Shown here: positions 1 to 9,435 of the stretch, one piece after another | How positions within the stretch are numbered: position 1 is the stretch's first letter | Layout of the letters: the number at the start of each line of letters is the position of its first letter | Assembly: GCA_964019425.1 (NCBI GenBank) | Contig: OZ025812.1 | Location: forward strand, 558,001-622,000 | Source of the DNA: Flectonema sp. DT1601 | Lineage: Eukaryota > Euglenozoa > Diplonemea > Diplonemida > Diplonemidae | Reading direction: 5' to 3' | Length of the DNA stretch: 64,000 nucleotides | The notes under the pieces: model-generated | The model's input: the letters and a program-made list of their open reading frames with translations, nothing else | The model's database searches: none | What the model was told of the DNA's origin: nothing | Translations under genes and position numbers: made by a program

Positions 1-240
1 CATTTCTTTTGAAAATAGACATTAATAAATCTGATTTATTAATAAACTGGAATGACGTCCCTGATGAAGGATTAAGGGAGACAAGTAGTATAAGATTAAG
101 GCTCTTGAAAAACTACGTATTTCACCACAAGTGTTTTATGGAACAGAAAAAAAACAATTGTGTATTTTTTTTTTTTTAAATATATTTTAAGGGTAGTGCA
201 GCTATCTTATAATAAACTGACATTATTCTATTTATCGTAG
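1..240. other. Left-edge noncoding stretch, probably an intron of the channel gene
   Basis: No coding frame is visible here. It holds a dispersed structured repeat (48-150), a T-run and a plausible 3' splice site ending at 240 (tttatcgtag). The open frame that starts at 241 runs in phase into the channel exon, so this stretch is probably the intron before it, with the repeat inserted in the intron. The exons for channel domains I and II would lie left of the window. Confidence 0.45.
48..150 (+). repeat. Dispersed structured repeat, copy A
   Basis: It shares tggaatga, a gtccct...aggga stem and agtagtataagattaa with a second copy at 40690-40788. The paired arms (57-62 with about 75-82) are conserved, while the 12-base loop between them is completely different in the two copies. 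A second conserved small hairpin, cacc...gtg, lies near 123-134. This pattern suggests selection on an RNA or DNA structure. The family is unknown. Confidence 0.55.
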
Positions 241-2738
241 TTAACATTATGTGATCAAAAACTATTAATTAAGAACTACCACCACAACAGAGACTGTAGT
301 GGAACTGCCCTCAATCTAACCTTCGATGACCCCGCAGCGAACTGCGTTGTTGAAGTATCACAGGAAACTGAGAACAATGAGCAGGACTTTGTGTATGTTT
401 GTTATGTTATTGTGACTCGTTTTTTTACTTTTTCGTGTTTTCAAAAAAAAAGAACAAAAGCATAAACAGACTACTCGGGAACTCTCTCTATATCTTTTCC
501 CCTGACAATGCTTTACGGATTGCTTGTGCAAAGCTTGTTGTAACACCGCAGTTTGAGAATGTAATATTTGTTCTAATCGTAATTAATGTTATATCTCTTT
601 GTGTTTATGGACCTTGGATGGATGACGAAGAAGGACTAAAACTCACTTTGTTCGTTTTAGAAATAGTTTTGGTAGTTTTGTTCTGCGCAGAGGCATTGCT
701 GAAGATAATTTCATTTGGACTTTGGAAAATTGACAACAAAGTAGCGCCGGCAGTGACATCTGACGAGGCTAAAGCACAACATGATAACCCACGCGATGAG
801 AGTGAAGAGCGAAAACCTTATTTAAGAACTTCTTGGAATCGTGTGGATGCCTTTGTTGTTGTTTCATCTCTGTTGGGTCTTTTTATTCCATTGTTTGAGC
901 TGTTTCGATGTCTTCGTTCACTTCGTCTTGTCATCCGAAATGAAAATGTTAAAGTTGTTGTTTCTGCGCTATTCAGAGCCCTTCCGGCCATCGGAAACGT
1001 CGTTCTCGTCGTCGGGTTTATATTTTTGGTGTTTTCGGTTTTGGGTGTTCAACTGTTTAAGGGGACGTTTTACTCTTGCACTGACAGTTCAATTCGATAT
1101 AAAATAGATTGTCATGGATCATACAGTGCTATCATGGGTTATGATATTTGGAGTGATCCAATTTACGGTATTCAACCACGAAGATGGATTAACTCTCCTT
1201 ATCACTTTGATCATATTGGAGCTGCTTTACTCACACTAATTGAAGTTTCTCTAACTGATGGTTGGGCTCGTATTATGTACGGAGCTATTGATTCCGTCAG
1301 TACTACAGAGGGACCTCGAAAGAATGCCAACCCAGAACACGCTGTTTTCTTTGTGATGTTTGTAGCAACTGCATCGTTCTTTGCGATAAATCTTTTCGTT
1401 GGTTTACTTATTGATCGATTTAATGATTTAAAAAGAAAACTCGACGGATCTGCATTCCTTACAAAGGAACAACAAGAATGGGTTCACTACAATAGAACAA
1501 TTAATAAATTAAAGTTAAGACCTGTAAAACCACTTCCAACAAACCGCCTACGACTTTTAATTTTTAATACCGTAACTCATCAATATTTCGAGTCGTTGGT
1601 TATTTTTGCAATCCTTGTGAATGTTGGTTTTATGTTAACAAAACACCACGGACAATCAGATAAGTACACTTCTGTGCAGCGAGACGCGAATTTATTTTTC
1701 GTATGCGCCTTTGGATTTGAAGCCTTATTAAAGATCATAGCTTTTGATAAAAGGTATTTTTCAGATGGTTGGAACCGTTTTGACTTTTCTCTGGTAATAC
1801 TCTCTGTGGCAGGTTTATTTATCAACAATAGTACGATTCAGGTTTTTAGAATATTTAGGGTATCTCGGATGATTCGACTCGTAAAAAGAGCTCGTGGACT
1901 TCAAAAACTATTCTCAACGTTGCTAGCAGCTCTTCCTTCGTTGTTAAATATTTCGATGCTTTTGTTAGTGACGTATTTCAATTTTGCTGTCATAGGAGTG
2001 AGGCTGTTTGGAAAGGTTCGCAGGGTGACATATTTAACAAAATGGCAAAATTTTGAAAACGTCGGAAATGCTGTGTTAACTTTATACACTGTAGCTACCA
2101 CTGAACTTTGGGCAGACATCATGAGAGAGACTCAACGTCGAGATGATGGTTGCAACAAAACAGATTCTTGCGGATCAGATGCAGCCTTGGTGTACTTTCC
2201 TGCTTTTATGATTATTGGTGGCCTTGTAATTGTAAATTTAGTTATAACTGTGGTACTTGAAAATTTTGGAGAACAAGAAACCCAACAAGCAACCAGAGAT
2301 GTCATCGAAATACTTCGACAGTTTCGAGGAGAATGGTTGAAATATGATCCTATGGCTACTGAAAGCATCCATGCTGATCATTTTATTTTTATATTGAAAT
2401 CGCTTCCTTCACCAATCGGAATCGATTCACCAGATTCACAATTAGCTGTGATGATTCATATTAAAAAGATGGCAATAGTTGTCTCTCGTGAGGGTAAGCT
2501 TCGATATATTTCCGCAATCCAGGCAATGCTTCGTCAGACTTTTAACATTCGATCTGAAGAGATAAAGTTTCTACAAAAGTTTACAACAGTTCAAGATCAC
2601 CAAGACATTAAAGATTCTGTCATATGTCTTCACCACTACTATGCAGCAAAGAGAATTCAAACACTTTGGATTCAGAAGTTTAAAAGTGAAGGAAGACGAC
2701 TACCTGATAATGAAGTATCTTCATATGATACCAATTAA
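241..2738 (+). CDS. Four-domain voltage-gated Ca2+/Na+ channel alpha subunit, C-terminal half (5' partial)
   Basis: Exons 241-392 and 470-2738, intron 393-469 (gtatgt...aacag); the phase-2 junction restores an open frame. An ATG at 399 lies inside this intron and is not the start. The second exon opens with the typical domain III entry (LYIFSPDNALR). It then has S1-S4 with a charged S4 (RCLRSLRLVIR, about 910-940), a pore loop EVSLTDGW (about 1240-1265), a III-IV linker (FLTKEQQEWV...KPLP), a domain IV S4 (FRIFRVSRMIRLVKR, 1844-1890), and a pore loop TTELW (about 2098-2112). An IQ-like helix (AAKRIQTLW) lies near 2642. The III-IV linker places it in the Cav/Nav/NALCN class rather than two-pore channels. 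The filter residues are acidic in both domains (D and E), which suggests Ca2+ permeation (inference). Domains I and II are outside the window. The 241-392 exon encodes an acidic, low-complexity II-III linker and is less certain. Confidence 0.85.
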
Positions 2739-3992
2739 CCAACAACAGCAGTGAGTGTCAATCTCGGGAAGTTAATTTCTTTCCCCTTCGCTTGGCTTAG
2801 GAAGAAACGAAAATTCCTACAGGAAAAGCTAAATTCTCTCAACAAAAGTCATGCAGAGAACATGATGTGAACAAGTGTTGTCGAAAATTCCTGAGAACCA
2901 AATAATACCAATTTCACTCATTTCTCTCTCCACGCTTTGGAAATAATTCTCTTTATAATATTCTTGCGCTGTTCGAAAATTTTAAAAAAAAAAAAAAAAA
3001 GAATACTCTCACCCGATTTCTTCTAGAAGTCCTTTATCAAATCCTCCACAAATGAAAATACTTCGCGCCCTGTTCTTGAAAGAAAACAGAACAAAAAATA
3101 AACCATTCAGATTAGCTTTATATTTCCTTGAACGCAGGCAGAACCCTGTCGTTGCGGGTAAATAGGTCATGATCATAAGAAATAACGGCTTTTCAATCAG
3201 AATGGTTTCTTCTCCGACTACGTCGGTACAAAAAAAATAAAATAGGAATCTCTATTTTGTATATTTTCTGTTTCCGCTGGTTCTTTCTAGGCCAGCGTAG
3301 TTGCCTTTGCCTCGTGGGATTTATGTAGTATTTTCAACTTGGGATGGATGTCCTATGATTACATTTCATAAGTTTTTTTCACCTTTCGAACTTTATTAGA
3401 GTTTTTGGTTTCCAGTCACTCTTCTGAATAAATCAATCAAAAAAAAAAAAAAAAAAAAGTGCTTTGCAAAAAAAGTGAATTATTACACTTTAAAAGTTCT
3501 TTCGTATAAAATATGATATTTATAGGAGTATTGGTGTGGATTTGTTTTCCCTTTTTTTCACGAATTTCTCAACTGCTGGTAATCCGTCTTATTCTGACTT
3601 GTTCACTTATTGTTTAACCGTCAAGGAGTTCGTTAATTGTGTCGTCTTTTATATTTAAAAAAGAATCTTCCTTTATATAAGAAGTTATCTAAATGTGAAT
3701 AAGTTACTCAAAAACAGATATCGTTCTTTACAGAACTTTGTATGATCTCATAGGGATGGTTTTCCTTTTTTTTTTTTTTTGAGTTCTTTAGTTCACATTC
3801 TGAAACACACCTTTTACTGCTCATTTACCTTCATTGTCCTCTCCTGGTTTATTGTTCTGCATACTGCACATACCTGTGTCTGCCATTTTCTTATTGTGTT
3901 TGAATTGTTTTTATTTATTTATTTATTTTTGTTATTACTTCCACCAGGAGTGTTTCCTTACTTGACTGATCTTATTCATTCTAATAAAAAAA
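2739..3992. other. Intergenic, 1.25 kb
   Basis: Poly(A) and poly(T) runs (about 2980, 3440, 3765) and one copy of an inverted-repeat element (3080-3228). No coding frame free of homopolymer was found. Confidence 0.7.
3080..3228 (-). mobile_element. Small inverted-repeat element (MITE-like), copy 1
   Basis: Ends aaaccattcagatt (from 3100) and aatcagaatggttt (to 3208) are near-perfect inverted repeats about 14 bp long. A short hairpin, ccgac-tac-gtcgg (3214-3226), lies just outside the right end. The reverse complement aligns along its length with 8263-8412, including the outside hairpin, which there has loop gaa. No ORF. It is a non-autonomous DNA element or a structured repeat. No clear target-site duplication was seen. 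Confidence 0.6.
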
Positions 3993-5051
3993 ATGGAAGC
4001 ACAAGAGCGTTCATTGTTGGGTCTGTATGATTTGTTGTGGAAATCGAAAACACAAAAACAAGAAGAAGCTTCTCGCTACGGAGATGTCAAAGTTAATATC
4101 CCAGACACGGTAGTTTATATGTTCGCAAAAGCACAGAATTGGTATTTTACGTCGTCGTCAGGTGAAACTAAAGGACGAGTCATGAAACGAATCCATCTAA
4201 GCAGCTCGAGAATACTTCAGAAGATGGTGACGAAGAGTAAATGTGACATAGCAGCTTACTCTATTACTCATGAAGTTGGGAATGATGATATAAATATAAA
4301 ATATTATAATATTAATGAACTTGTTGATGTATTACAGCATGATGGCCTACCTGATCAAGCAATTCTTCAACAGTTTATTGAACCAAAGAGTAGTTGTGAA
4401 GGAAGAACTCACAACTGTTTACTTCAATCATTTTGGCAGCCATACCACTGTCTCATTGAACGTCGAGAAAGTCAACACGCGCTCTATGATAAAAAATATA
4501 CTGCTGCTCAGAGGGCAGAAACGATTGAGGGGCTTCGACATTCGTCAGTCTTCCCGTTGCAGTCACCAATCATTTGTGACTACATTAAAGAATTGTGTAA
4601 TGGAATCGCAGAACATATCTTCTTCGTTGCTGATTTGGTCGTTAGAAAGATGTGTTTAAATTGGAAAATCGACTCCCAACACCAAGTCCGCTTACTCTGG
4701 TGCAGCAGCTTTGAAGCAATTCCGAAAGGAATGACAGCAACACCTTCGAGGGGACCAGCGCAGAGAATACCTGCCAATGCGAGACTTTATTTATCTCATC
4801 AACGACACTTAGAGTATTTATTATCTCGTAAGAGAAAGCGAGAAAAAGAACTCAACACCATAAAGCCATTCACACCGGTTCCTCAGGATGGATTAAAAGT
4901 TTACGCTCCTCCTTCGTCTTCAATTATATCAGATGAGAATTGGGGAAGTGCCTATCCTATATTAAAGAAATGCATTTTAAAAAAATCAACACAAGTCCCG
5001 ACTCCAGTAGACCCACGAAGGAGGCGAAGAAGTAGACCAGCAACCTCTTAA
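3993..5051 (+). CDS. Conserved-looking protein of unknown function, 352 aa
   Basis: Single exon, ATG at 3993 after an A-run; it ends TAA at 5051. I do not recognise the family. The protein is mostly helical and soluble, with no signal peptide or membrane segment. The middle part (about residues 125-215) has well-spaced Trp, Cys and His (HNCLLQSFWQPYHCLIERR, then an RAETIEGLRHSS stretch) and looks like the conserved core. The C-terminus is basic and proline-rich, ending in an Arg cluster (PRRRRRSRPATS) that could be a nuclear signal or nucleic-acid contact. Codon use resembles that of its neighbours. The next gene starts about 210 bases downstream on the same strand. It could be a flagellate-specific cytoskeletal or ciliary protein, but nothing in the sequence proves that. 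Confidence 0.75.
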   Translation: MEAQERSLLGLYDLLWKSKTQKQEEASRYGDVKVNIPDTVVYMFAKAQNWYFTSSSGETKGRVMKRIHLSSSRILQKMVTKSKCDIAAYSITHEVGNDDINIKYYNINELVDVLQHDGLPDQAILQQFIEPKSSCEGRTHNCLLQSFWQPYHCLIERRESQHALYDKKYTAAQRAETIEGLRHSSVFPLQSPIICDYIKELCNGIAEHIFFVADLVVRKMCLNWKIDSQHQVRLLWCSSFEAIPKGMTATPSRGPAQRIPANARLYLSHQRHLEYLLSRKRKREKELNTIKPFTPVPQDGLKVYAPPSSSIISDENWGSAYPILKKCILKKSTQVPTPVDPRRRRRSRPATS

Positions 5052-5260
5052 TCAAGGTGAGGTCTTAACTTAAATATTTATATTTTATTTACACTTTTAT
5101 ATTAGTTATTATTTTTGTGTGTTGTCTTACAATTATCTAACTTACTAATTCTTCATCAGATCACATCAATTTCGTAAAGTCATTTATATTTCTAAGTAGT
5201 CAGAAAACCCTTTTTTATTGTAATAAATTAACAACATAATTCCCTCAACATCAGGAGGGA

Positions 5261-8059
5261 ATGTCAATGCCGGTTGGTACAAGGTACAGTGGAGTGACGA
5301 GTCCTAATGGACGAATCGTACCATCCCCAGTTCGAACCCCAACAATGTCAACCCGTTTAGCTAAAGAGAATGAAGTACTCTCTGTAGACAATCATGCTTT
5401 AATAGAAGAACAAAGACAGTTGTCGATTGATGCAGTTCATTCAAGAAGGTACGCAGATGGTTTAAAACAAAGAAACGTCATTCTATCGGACGAAATTCAC
5501 AGCGCCCACAGAGCTCTTGCTGCTGTGAACGATGAGAAAAGTGTTCTTCTGAGAGAAAAAATAGAACTAAACGGCGCTAACAAGGCGATGTTACAAAAAC
5601 TTGATAGTATGTCAAAGGGAAGAGAAGACAGCGTTAAGGAAATCGGCTTTGTCTTGTCGGAGTTACGTAAAGTAAAGACAGGACTGGCAGCTGATAATCA
5701 AAATTTAAAAAAACAGCTCAGAAGTGAACAAGACACTCTCTACAGTCTAGAACAAGATATTCCTCAGCAACCAACTTCTCTTCAAGAACAGGGTGTGTTA
5801 TCTCCAAGGACTGCAAGTCCTGAAGTTGGTTATCAAACATCGACGCCATACGAGTTGAAATCCGGTTTACAACAGCGTTTGAAATTTCTTGAAAATGTCA
5901 ACAGATCTCTACAATCAGATAATCTTTCATTAAATAAATCACTTGACCATCTTCAGAAGAGCGTCTCATCTCTCAGAGCCTGTAAACTTCAAGACAGTGA
6001 AGAAATCGATGCTTTAACTAGAGACTTTGAAAAGATACAAATAGAAGCCACCTCATTAGAATCAGTTCTTAGATCGACGCAAGAACAACGAGACACTCTT
6101 GAGAGTAACTTATTGAGATCTCAGTCAGAATCTGATGCTGTTAAGTTGGAATTAGAAACTCAAACAGGTCCAAATGGAAGACTTCGAATTGAAATCCGTG
6201 AGCGTGAAATTGATTTACAAAACAGAACCAACTCCCTCTCAACAGCAGAAGCAGAAATACAAATTCTTAACAAGGATCTCATTGATATGAAATTATCTCT
6301 GGTATCTCAAACAGACAAAGCCTGTCAGCTTAAGGCTGACTTGGAAGCAGCTGGAGCTAGCAGCTCTTCTGCTGCAGCACAATGGCAGTCTGAAGCAGAA
6401 TTTTTGGGAAAACAAATGCAGACAATGAGATTGACGCACGAAGAAGAAATTTCAACTTTAAAAAATGAGTCGAAGAATTCCGCTCTACAAACCAACACCA
6501 CTCTTGAGGGAAAAGTAGCCGAGCTCGAAGCAAAAATTGCTGCCCAACAAACCATCGTAGAAAACAGAGATCTGCTACTTAGTCAGGAGCAGGAGAAGAT
6601 TCGTTCCTATGAAGCAAAGATCACCCACATGACTCAAACAATAGAATCTCAGGGAAGTACTTTAGGTGATAAAGATAATGGTATCGATTCTCTCTCTCTT
6701 CAGATAAAATCTCTTCAGACGGACGTTCGATCAAAAGAACAATCGATTGTCGACTTAGAAGATACGATCTCACAGTTAAAGAAAAAGGGTCAGCAACATA
6801 TCGTTGATGCTGATGCTTCTGCGAAAAAGGAAACAGAGCTTGAAGAAAGACTTCTCGCTCTTCAACAACAAGAAACTAATTTAGATGTCCAAAACAAGCG
6901 TCTCGACACCAGACTAGTAGAAACTAATCAAATGGCTGACAGCATTACTGAGAGAGAAGAAAACCTTCGAATCAAAGAAGGTCAATTCTTAGAACTTCAG
7001 CAAAACCCGGCAGCTTCTGCTGAGTTGTCGTTATTGAAGACTCAATTAGCTGAGACTGAAGCAAAATTGTGCGATCAAATTAATCATCTTCGAGATGAGA
7101 ATAGAACACTTCAAGACAACATTGAGAGATCTCATGCTTCTCAGATGCAACTCGAAGACAACACCAAAACACTCGAAGACGACAACAGGACACTCGAAGA
7201 CAACAACAAAACGCTCGATGACAACAACAAGACACTCGAAGAACAACTATCTTCACAACGAGAACAGATCTTGGACTTAGAACTCGTACTCAGCAGAGCT
7301 AGGATGGCAGAGGAAAATAGAAGTAATGAGAGAGAGAGAGCATCAACACCTGCTGCTGCTGCTGAAGAAATGAATCGAATGGAAAACATAATTGATGATT
7401 TACAAAAGAAGTTATATCTGACTGAAGAAGAGGTAGCTATTTCAAACAGAGAGCGTAAGTCAGCTTTATCAACATTGGCTGACGTTGAAAATAAATTACA
7501 AGTCAGCGAAGATGAAGCCCGTGACTTTGACGCGGCTTTCCTCGCCATGAGAACCCAACAAGACAGACTTGAGAGAGAACGTGAAGAATCTCAAGACCTC
7601 GTGTCAGAACTTAGAAGAGAATTAGTAAATACGAAAACAGACCTCTCTCCTGAGAAAAGATCAATTACTTCAGATGACTCAAGTACTCCGAGGGATTCAA
7701 AAAGAAAAGAGAGAACCGCTCATAAACTTCAACTCTGGCAAGCAACCCTACTCGTAGACTCCTGGAAATCATCAATAGTGACTTTCGTAGAAAGGGCGAG
7801 AGCTATTAATCTCTGCAACAGAACTCGTGAATCTGAGGTGATGTACAATTTTGATCTTCATGAGCGTGGGTTAGCTGAATTGGAAGCAAAGAAAAAAAAG
7901 ATTTCTTGGGGAGTTCTATTTCTTTATCTCATCGTATTCACAACACTCTCTGTTGGTGTTGTAATGATCATTGATCCGGTCCTTGTAAAAAATTCATTTG
8001 AGCCTTTTGTTTCTGCTGCTATGAAAGTCATCAGCAAACCTTTATACACTACCGGATGA
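5261..8059 (+). CDS. Tail-anchored long coiled-coil protein (golgin-like), 932 aa
   Basis: Single exon. ATG at 5261 follows aacatcag/gagggaATG. After a short Ser/Pro-rich head (VPSPVRTPTMS), nearly all of the protein is heptad coiled coil rich in Glu, Gln, Lys and Leu. Near the C-terminus is one hydrophobic helix (WGVLFLYLIVFTTLSVGVVM, about 7912-7970), followed by a short luminal tail. This C-terminal anchor and long rod are the layout of golgins such as giantin, CASP or golgin-84, which tether vesicles at Golgi membranes. There is no GRIP domain. A perfect heptad repeat (LEDNTKT, LEDDNRT, LEDNNKT, LDDNNKT) at about 7152-7235 has arisen by repeats of a 21-base unit. The rod and anchor are visible directly; Golgi placement is inference, and other tail-anchored tethers are possible. 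Confidence 0.8.
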   Translation: MSMPVGTRYSGVTSPNGRIVPSPVRTPTMSTRLAKENEVLSVDNHALIEEQRQLSIDAVHSRRYADGLKQRNVILSDEIHSAHRALAAVNDEKSVLLREKIELNGANKAMLQKLDSMSKGREDSVKEIGFVLSELRKVKTGLAADNQNLKKQLRSEQDTLYSLEQDIPQQPTSLQEQGVLSPRTASPEVGYQTSTPYELKSGLQQRLKFLENVNRSLQSDNLSLNKSLDHLQKSVSSLRACKLQDSEEIDALTRDFEKIQIEATSLESVLRSTQEQRDTLESNLLRSQSESDAVKLELETQTGPNGRLRIEIREREIDLQNRTNSLSTAEAEIQILNKDLIDMKLSLVSQTDKACQLKADLEAAGASSSSAAAQWQSEAEFLGKQMQTMRLTHEEEISTLKNESKNSALQTNTTLEGKVAELEAKIAAQQTIVENRDLLLSQEQEKIRSYEAKITHMTQTIESQGSTLGDKDNGIDSLSLQIKSLQTDVRSKEQSIVDLEDTISQLKKKGQQHIVDADASAKKETELEERLLALQQQETNLDVQNKRLDTRLVETNQMADSITEREENLRIKEGQFLELQQNPAASAELSLLKTQLAETEAKLCDQINHLRDENRTLQDNIERSHASQMQLEDNTKTLEDDNRTLEDNNKTLDDNNKTLEEQLSSQREQILDLELVLSRARMAEENRSNERERASTPAAAAEEMNRMENIIDDLQKKLYLTEEEVAISNRERKSALSTLADVENKLQVSEDEARDFDAAFLAMRTQQDRLEREREESQDLVSELRRELVNTKTDLSPEKRSITSDDSSTPRDSKRKERTAHKLQLWQATLLVDSWKSSIVTFVERARAINLCNRTRESEVMYNFDLHERGLAELEAKKKKISWGVLFLYLIVFTTLSVGVVMIIDPVLVKNSFEPFVSAAMKVISKPLYTTG
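7152..7240 (+). repeat. 21-bp tandem repeat encoding coiled-coil heptads
   Basis: Four consecutive 21-base units of the type ctcgaagacaacaacaaaac encode Leu-(Glu/Asp)-Asp-Asn-Asn-Lys-Thr heptads. The units differ at several bases, so the array is not very recent. Unit length equals two helical turns, so gain or loss of units keeps the coiled coil in register. Confidence 0.8.
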
Positions 8060-8980
8060 ATGGATTTGGTTGGAATTTCTAATTCAACCTTTTTTTTTTT
8101 TTTTTTTTTCCCCTTGTATATCTGTTTTTTTTTTTTTTTTTTTCCTTCCCCATCTTTTCGTATCGTATTAATCCCCCCTCGTTTTTTATAATATTAGTAT
8201 TATTTTATATTATTATTCAGTACTACTATTGTATGTATTTTTTTTTTTTTTTTTTTTTTTTGCACCGACGAAGTCGGAGAAGAAACTATTCAGATTAAGA
8301 GCCGTTATTTATTATGTCATGTTATCTATTTCCCTGTGCGCCAGTAACACTAGCTGCGATCAACAAAATATAAGGCTGCTTATCTGAATGGTTTTTCGTT
8401 CGTTGTTCGAAAATAATAAAGTGAAAATGTTTACCAATTGCTGGCTCTTATTTTTTTTTTTTTTTTTTTTTGTTGTTTCTTAGCTTCAATAATTTATTAA
8501 AATATATATTTTCTATTTTAGAAAAAATTCTTCTTTTTTTTTTTCATTCGTTTTCGTTGGTTTGAATGTCTGATTGTGAAACTTCAGACACATGCCGGCA
8601 TCGCATTCCCCGCACCCCGCAGATAGAAGATATCAATTTCTCACACACCCCAATTTTTTTTTCCCCTTCTTGTAAAATTGAACAGTTTTTCATTTGTTTT
8701 TTTGTCTTCTTTTTTAGTATCCATCAGGACTAAGATGGCTATATTTCGCATTTTTCTTTTACTTCGTATCTCTCAGCTACACATTGTCAACGAGTAGTAA
8801 AAGAAAGACAGTGAACACATCATAGTCTAAAATACTAACTTAGAAATGTTGTATAAACAGATGAATTGGGTATTCTGTTCTTCCTGTTATTTTTATCATA
8901 TTTTGATATTTATTTATTTCCCGGTAAGTTTTTTTTTTGTCAATTTTCATTTCTTCATCTTACTTGGAGTTCAGTAAAAG

Positions 8981-9012
<32 letters not shown>

Positions 9013-9435
9013 ATCCAAATGGTTTGTTGTATCTGTCATAAGAGTTGTTATGGTGTAATTCCATTCATATTTCTGTCGATATTATGAATCACTCACGTCA
9101 CCAATTTAGAGTTTATTTCGTACAAAGTCCTGCTGTTGTTATTTATTTATTTATTTATTACTTTTTATGTTGTTGTCGTTGTTGCCGTTGTTGTAGGTTC
9201 TTTCTCCTTCCATTTCTTGTTGTGTTTTTTTTTTCTCTTTTTTTTTTTTTTTTGATTGAAATTGAATAGTTTCGCATTCAATCCTTCAAGAAGGTACACA
9301 CACATGACATGATGACTGCTAGAGATGACAAGTTAAATCTGAGTGTAATTCACCCCTTTGAAATAACCAAAAAACAGAACAAGAAACAAAAAAATAAAAT
9401 TATATACTTCAATCTTTTAAGTGCCCACAGATGAA
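8060..9435. other. Intergenic, 1.4 kb
   Basis: Many T-runs (8090-8145, 8235-8262, 8450-8471), a long A-run (about 8980-9010) and one copy of an inverted-repeat element (8263-8412). Open frames here consist mainly of homopolymer translation and are rejected. Confidence 0.7.
8263..8412 (+). mobile_element. Small inverted-repeat element (MITE-like), copy 2
   Basis: The core 8283-8394 is bounded by aaactattcagatta and cttatctgaatggttt (inverted). The flanking hairpin ccgac-gaa-gtcgg is at 8265-8277. It is homologous in opposite orientation to 3080-3228, which lies on the other side of two genes. The outside hairpin stem is identical in both copies but the loop differs. No ORF. Confidence 0.6.

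Noticed and set aside
399-469. ATG at 399 as the start of the channel
   Set aside because: It lies in a T/A-rich intron with gtatgt and aacag borders. The in-phase exon 241-392 and the missing domains I and II show that the gene begins further left.
7141-7548. 135-codon - strand frame in the coiled-coil gene
   Set aside because: Antisense shadow of a repetitive coding region (Ser-rich because of gaa/gac codons).
8866-9269. Two + strand frames before the CLC gene
   Set aside because: Mostly translated homopolymer (Lys and Phe runs), with no domain.
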